Below, piece after piece: positions 5,052 through 6,779 of a DNA stretch of 6,779 nucleotides; positions within the stretch are counted from its first letter, which is position 1; each line of letters begins with the position of its first letter. Origin of the DNA: Candidatus Hodarchaeota archaeon (lineage in GTDB: Archaea > Asgardarchaeota > Heimdallarchaeia > Hodarchaeales > YT1-039); assembly GCA_016840025.1 (NCBI GenBank), contig JAEOTF010000358.1, positions 1 through 6,779 of the forward strand. The letters are read 5' to 3'. A program made the translations under genes and the position numbers. The notes under the pieces were generated by a model. It ran no database searches, was not told the origin of the DNA, and was given only the letters and a program-made list of their open reading frames with translations.

Positions 5052-6020
5052 TTAATCAATGGATGAAAAGATTGACGGAATGCTAAACGGGTCAAAGTCA
5101 TCTATTCGAGAGATATCTAAAATCAATGTTGGTTTGCCTGTAGCTCCGTGAATTGAGCCCGGCATCCGAAGAACCCGGCTGATATCAATTGTCACTTTAT
5201 GGTCAATGCGCGGAAGTCTTCGAAATAGAATTTCTTCCATTATTTTCTTTTCACCTAGTCTTGACAATGTTAATAATCTGCCGATCCTTTGTTCAGAGAT
5301 ATTACCTCCCCTAAACGTATCGAGGATTATTTGTACATGTTCTAAAGAGAAGCCAAGGGAAATTAGATCCTCACTAGAAACTGAAAGAAGATATTGCTTC
5401 ACAACCCAAGTAAGAACCCTTTCCCATAATCTTCGAGGTAGTTCCTTTATAGAAGCAATATTTTCTGATTTAATTAAACTAAGATAGCTAGCAATAGCTG
5501 CTCGTTGATCACTAGTTAAAACATCCGTACCATCATCCAGTATCCAGGCATGCACTCCTCTTCTACCCGAATAAAGCCATTTTATATTTTTAAATCCAAA
5601 ATCTTCTCTTAAAGTGTCCTCAATGAAGAAAATACTTGGTTTTATATGCCCTTCCCAACATTGATGGCATGCTTTATCCAGTTGACATCCGCATTCATTT
5701 TTCCGAACCAAATCAAAATCAGTAAGGTCTATATCAAATACTAGTTCCCTTTTTACCCAATTTATACGGTTAATTGGATTTTCTTGAGATGGCGGGCGGT
5801 CATATACCGCTCCTACATAAACATGGAGATAAGGGCGTTCCCTTAGGAATTTTAAAAGGTCAGTCGCCGACTGAAAACTAAGATTTCTAATGAACAGCTT
5901 TTTGACTTGCATAACTGCAAATTCTCGTCTATCAAAATCGTTTGTGGTAATTACCGAGAGAAGCGGGTCTAGAGAAAACTGATTTCGGTAATATTCCCAG
6001 AGAATTTGCTTCTGAATCAT
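5052..6020 (-). CDS. priS: DNA primase small (catalytic) subunit PriS
   Basis: PriS is the polymerase subunit of the archaeal/eukaryotic-type primase (AEP superfamily), making primers for replication with PriL. The 322-residue length is normal for archaea (about 330-350). Catalytic metal-binding residues are visible: D96 and D98 in VFDIDLTDFD (94-103), and probably D279 in HKVTIDISR (274-282). The nucleotide-binding motif is SGRRGVHAW (151-159). A zinc knuckle C110, C112, C118, C121 is inserted after the DxD. The LRMPGSIHGATGKP block (284-297) is the other conserved signature. Start ATG (6018-6020) is supported by GAAGGT 7 bases upstream. It follows priL by 25 bases on the same strand, which implies a shared transcript and equal supply of both subunits. 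All key residues are present; nothing suggests a translesion or plasmid-type primase. Confidence 0.96.
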   Translation of the reverse strand: MIQKQILWEYYRNQFSLDPLLSVITTNDFDRREFAVMQVKKLFIRNLSFQSATDLLKFLRERPYLHVYVGAVYDRPPSQENPINRINWVKRELVFDIDLTDFDLVRKNECGCQLDKACHQCWEGHIKPSIFFIEDTLREDFGFKNIKWLYSGRRGVHAWILDDGTDVLTSDQRAAIASYLSLIKSENIASIKELPRRLWERVLTWVVKQYLLSVSSEDLISLGFSLEHVQIILDTFRGGNISEQRIGRLLTLSRLGEKKIMEEILFRRLPRIDHKVTIDISRVLRMPGSIHGATGKPTLILDISRIDDFDPFSIPSIFSSID

Positions 6021-6026
6021 CTAGCT

Positions 6027-6032
6027 ACCTTC
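6027..6032 (-). promoter_or_regulatory. Shine-Dalgarno site of priS
   Basis: On the minus strand GAAGGT lies 7 bases before the priS ATG, inside the 25-base gap after priL. It shows that priS is translated from its own site within the operon rather than by overlap. Confidence 0.55.
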
Positions 6033-6045
6033 ATTAAGTGCAAAG

Positions 6046-6779
6046 TTAAACTGCGGTACTTTCTTCCCCATCTCCTTCATTTAATTCTTCTTTATCTTCT
6101 ATTGCGTCCTTTTTCCAGTAAAGATCTCTAAGCCATTGCATAGGATGTTTCATTTCAAAATGATATCTCTGTGGATTAATTTCTTTTAGAAGTCGCCCAC
6201 ACGCCCTTGTTGGTTTTCGTACCATTATTAAATTCATTATATCTTTTTCAAAAGTATCAATCGGGGTTCCACCAAAATAAGTTGCTATAAGTTCCATGAT
6301 TTTTTCCCTTGAAACGTGAAAGAAAGGACAAAAATAACTAGAGATGTTGGTCTCACATCTCATTACTTTATAATCTGTTTTACTTCCTACAAGTCCGTAC
6401 ATATGTCGAATTTGATAGCCTATACGTCTATTAAACTCTTGAAAGCTCATACCAACGTTGTCTACAGATTTTTCATACCAAAAATGAAGCTGTTCCTCCA
6501 AAGTCATTCCGATTTCTTTAAGGAAAAACCCTAGCTGCAATCTATGATTATGTGCAAGATGTCCCTGATTCTCCATGATTAACCAGAGTCCTTTCATACA
6601 TGGTGGAAATCGCTCTTTTATCTGGTCTATACCTGCTAGTTGTAGATCAACAAACCGATAGACACTTCTCACTTTTATATGAGACTTTAAATAGTCTGCA
6701 ATTTGCTCCACTGCTTTATCCATTTGTTCCTCTTTTCCTAGTCCCTCCACTGCTTTTTCTACTTCTTCTGATAGTAAGC
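6046..6779 (-). CDS. priL: DNA primase large subunit PriL, C-terminal part (N-terminus beyond window)
   Basis: The frame stays open to the right edge, so the gene is cut by the window; 243 residues are visible, reading LLSEEVEKAV upstream of an internal GTG (6748-6750) that should not be taken as the start. PriL binds PriS and the template and helps primer initiation. The visible part holds the conserved iron-sulfur domain with four cysteines (visible numbering): C60 in FPPCMKGL, C141 in VMRCETN, C150 in YFCPFF, and C193 in TRACGRL, spaced much as in eukaryotic PRIM2 and archaeal PriL. The helix ENQGHLAHNHRLQLGFFL (69-86) and GMTLEEQLHFW (90-100) are family signatures. The last 20 residues are acidic and probably disordered. 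Full archaeal PriL is usually 300-450 residues, so 60-200 residues remain outside. priS follows 25 bases downstream. Confidence 0.93.
   Translation of the reverse strand, partial: LLSEEVEKAVEGLGKEEQMDKAVEQIADYLKSHIKVRSVYRFVDLQLAGIDQIKERFPPCMKGLWLIMENQGHLAHNHRLQLGFFLKEIGMTLEEQLHFWYEKSVDNVGMSFQEFNRRIGYQIRHMYGLVGSKTDYKVMRCETNISSYFCPFFHVSREKIMELIATYFGGTPIDTFEKDIMNLIMVRKPTRACGRLLKEINPQRYHFEMKHPMQWLRDLYWKKDAIEDKEELNEGDGEESTAV

Noticed and set aside
5206..5487. 93-codon open frame on the plus strand
   Set aside because: It is antisense to priS, which has all catalytic motifs; the frame has no recognisable features.
6316..6534. 72-codon open frame on the plus strand
   Set aside because: It is antisense to the iron-sulfur domain of priL and has no SD or family signature.

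Overview
The window looks like a piece of an Asgard archaeal chromosome, possibly from the Heimdallarchaeia side, although rank below Asgard is only a guess. The reasons are an AT-rich genome with archaeal-style Shine-Dalgarno (SD) sites and poly-T terminators, an archaeal/eukaryotic-type primase (PriS and PriL), and above all a Rag/Gtr-like small GTPase with a C-terminal roadblock-like domain. An apparent longin-like domain fused to acetyltransferase domains adds to this. No database search could be run; all assignments come from motif reading.

Layout from left to right. Positions 1-about 130 are visibly GC-richer than the rest and hold what looks like the decayed 3' end of an IS605/IS1341-type tnpB gene with the hairpin that usually closes the element (omega-RNA 3' end). 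After an AT-rich leader, 533-1876 (+) encodes a UDP-N-acetylhexosamine 6-dehydrogenase of the UDP-ManNAc type, standing alone. A 266-base gap carries poly-T tracts and a striking 29-base dyad next to a TATA-like box. Then 2143-2991 (+) encodes the Rag-like GTPase. A 430-base, very AT-rich gap follows, with strong T-tracts, inverted repeats and a TATA-like box. Next, 3422-4888 (+) encodes a three-part protein: an N-terminal longin/roadblock-like domain of about 105 residues followed by two duplicated GNAT acetyltransferase domains. A 163-base convergent gap holds a likely bidirectional terminator. On the minus strand, priL (open at the right edge of the window) and priS follow each other 25 bases apart as an operon.

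How the genes may work together. PriS and PriL form the replicative primase heterodimer. The dehydrogenase would feed a uronic-acid aminosugar into cell-surface glycans. The most interesting neighbourhood is the Rag-like GTPase beside the longin-like/GNAT fusion: in eukaryotes, Rag GTPases work through roadblock/longin-type platforms in nutrient sensing, so a GTPase with its own roadblock-like domain next to a protein joining a longin-like fold to two acetyltransferases is a candidate signalling pair. That link is inferred from position and predicted folds only; the two genes appear to have separate promoters.
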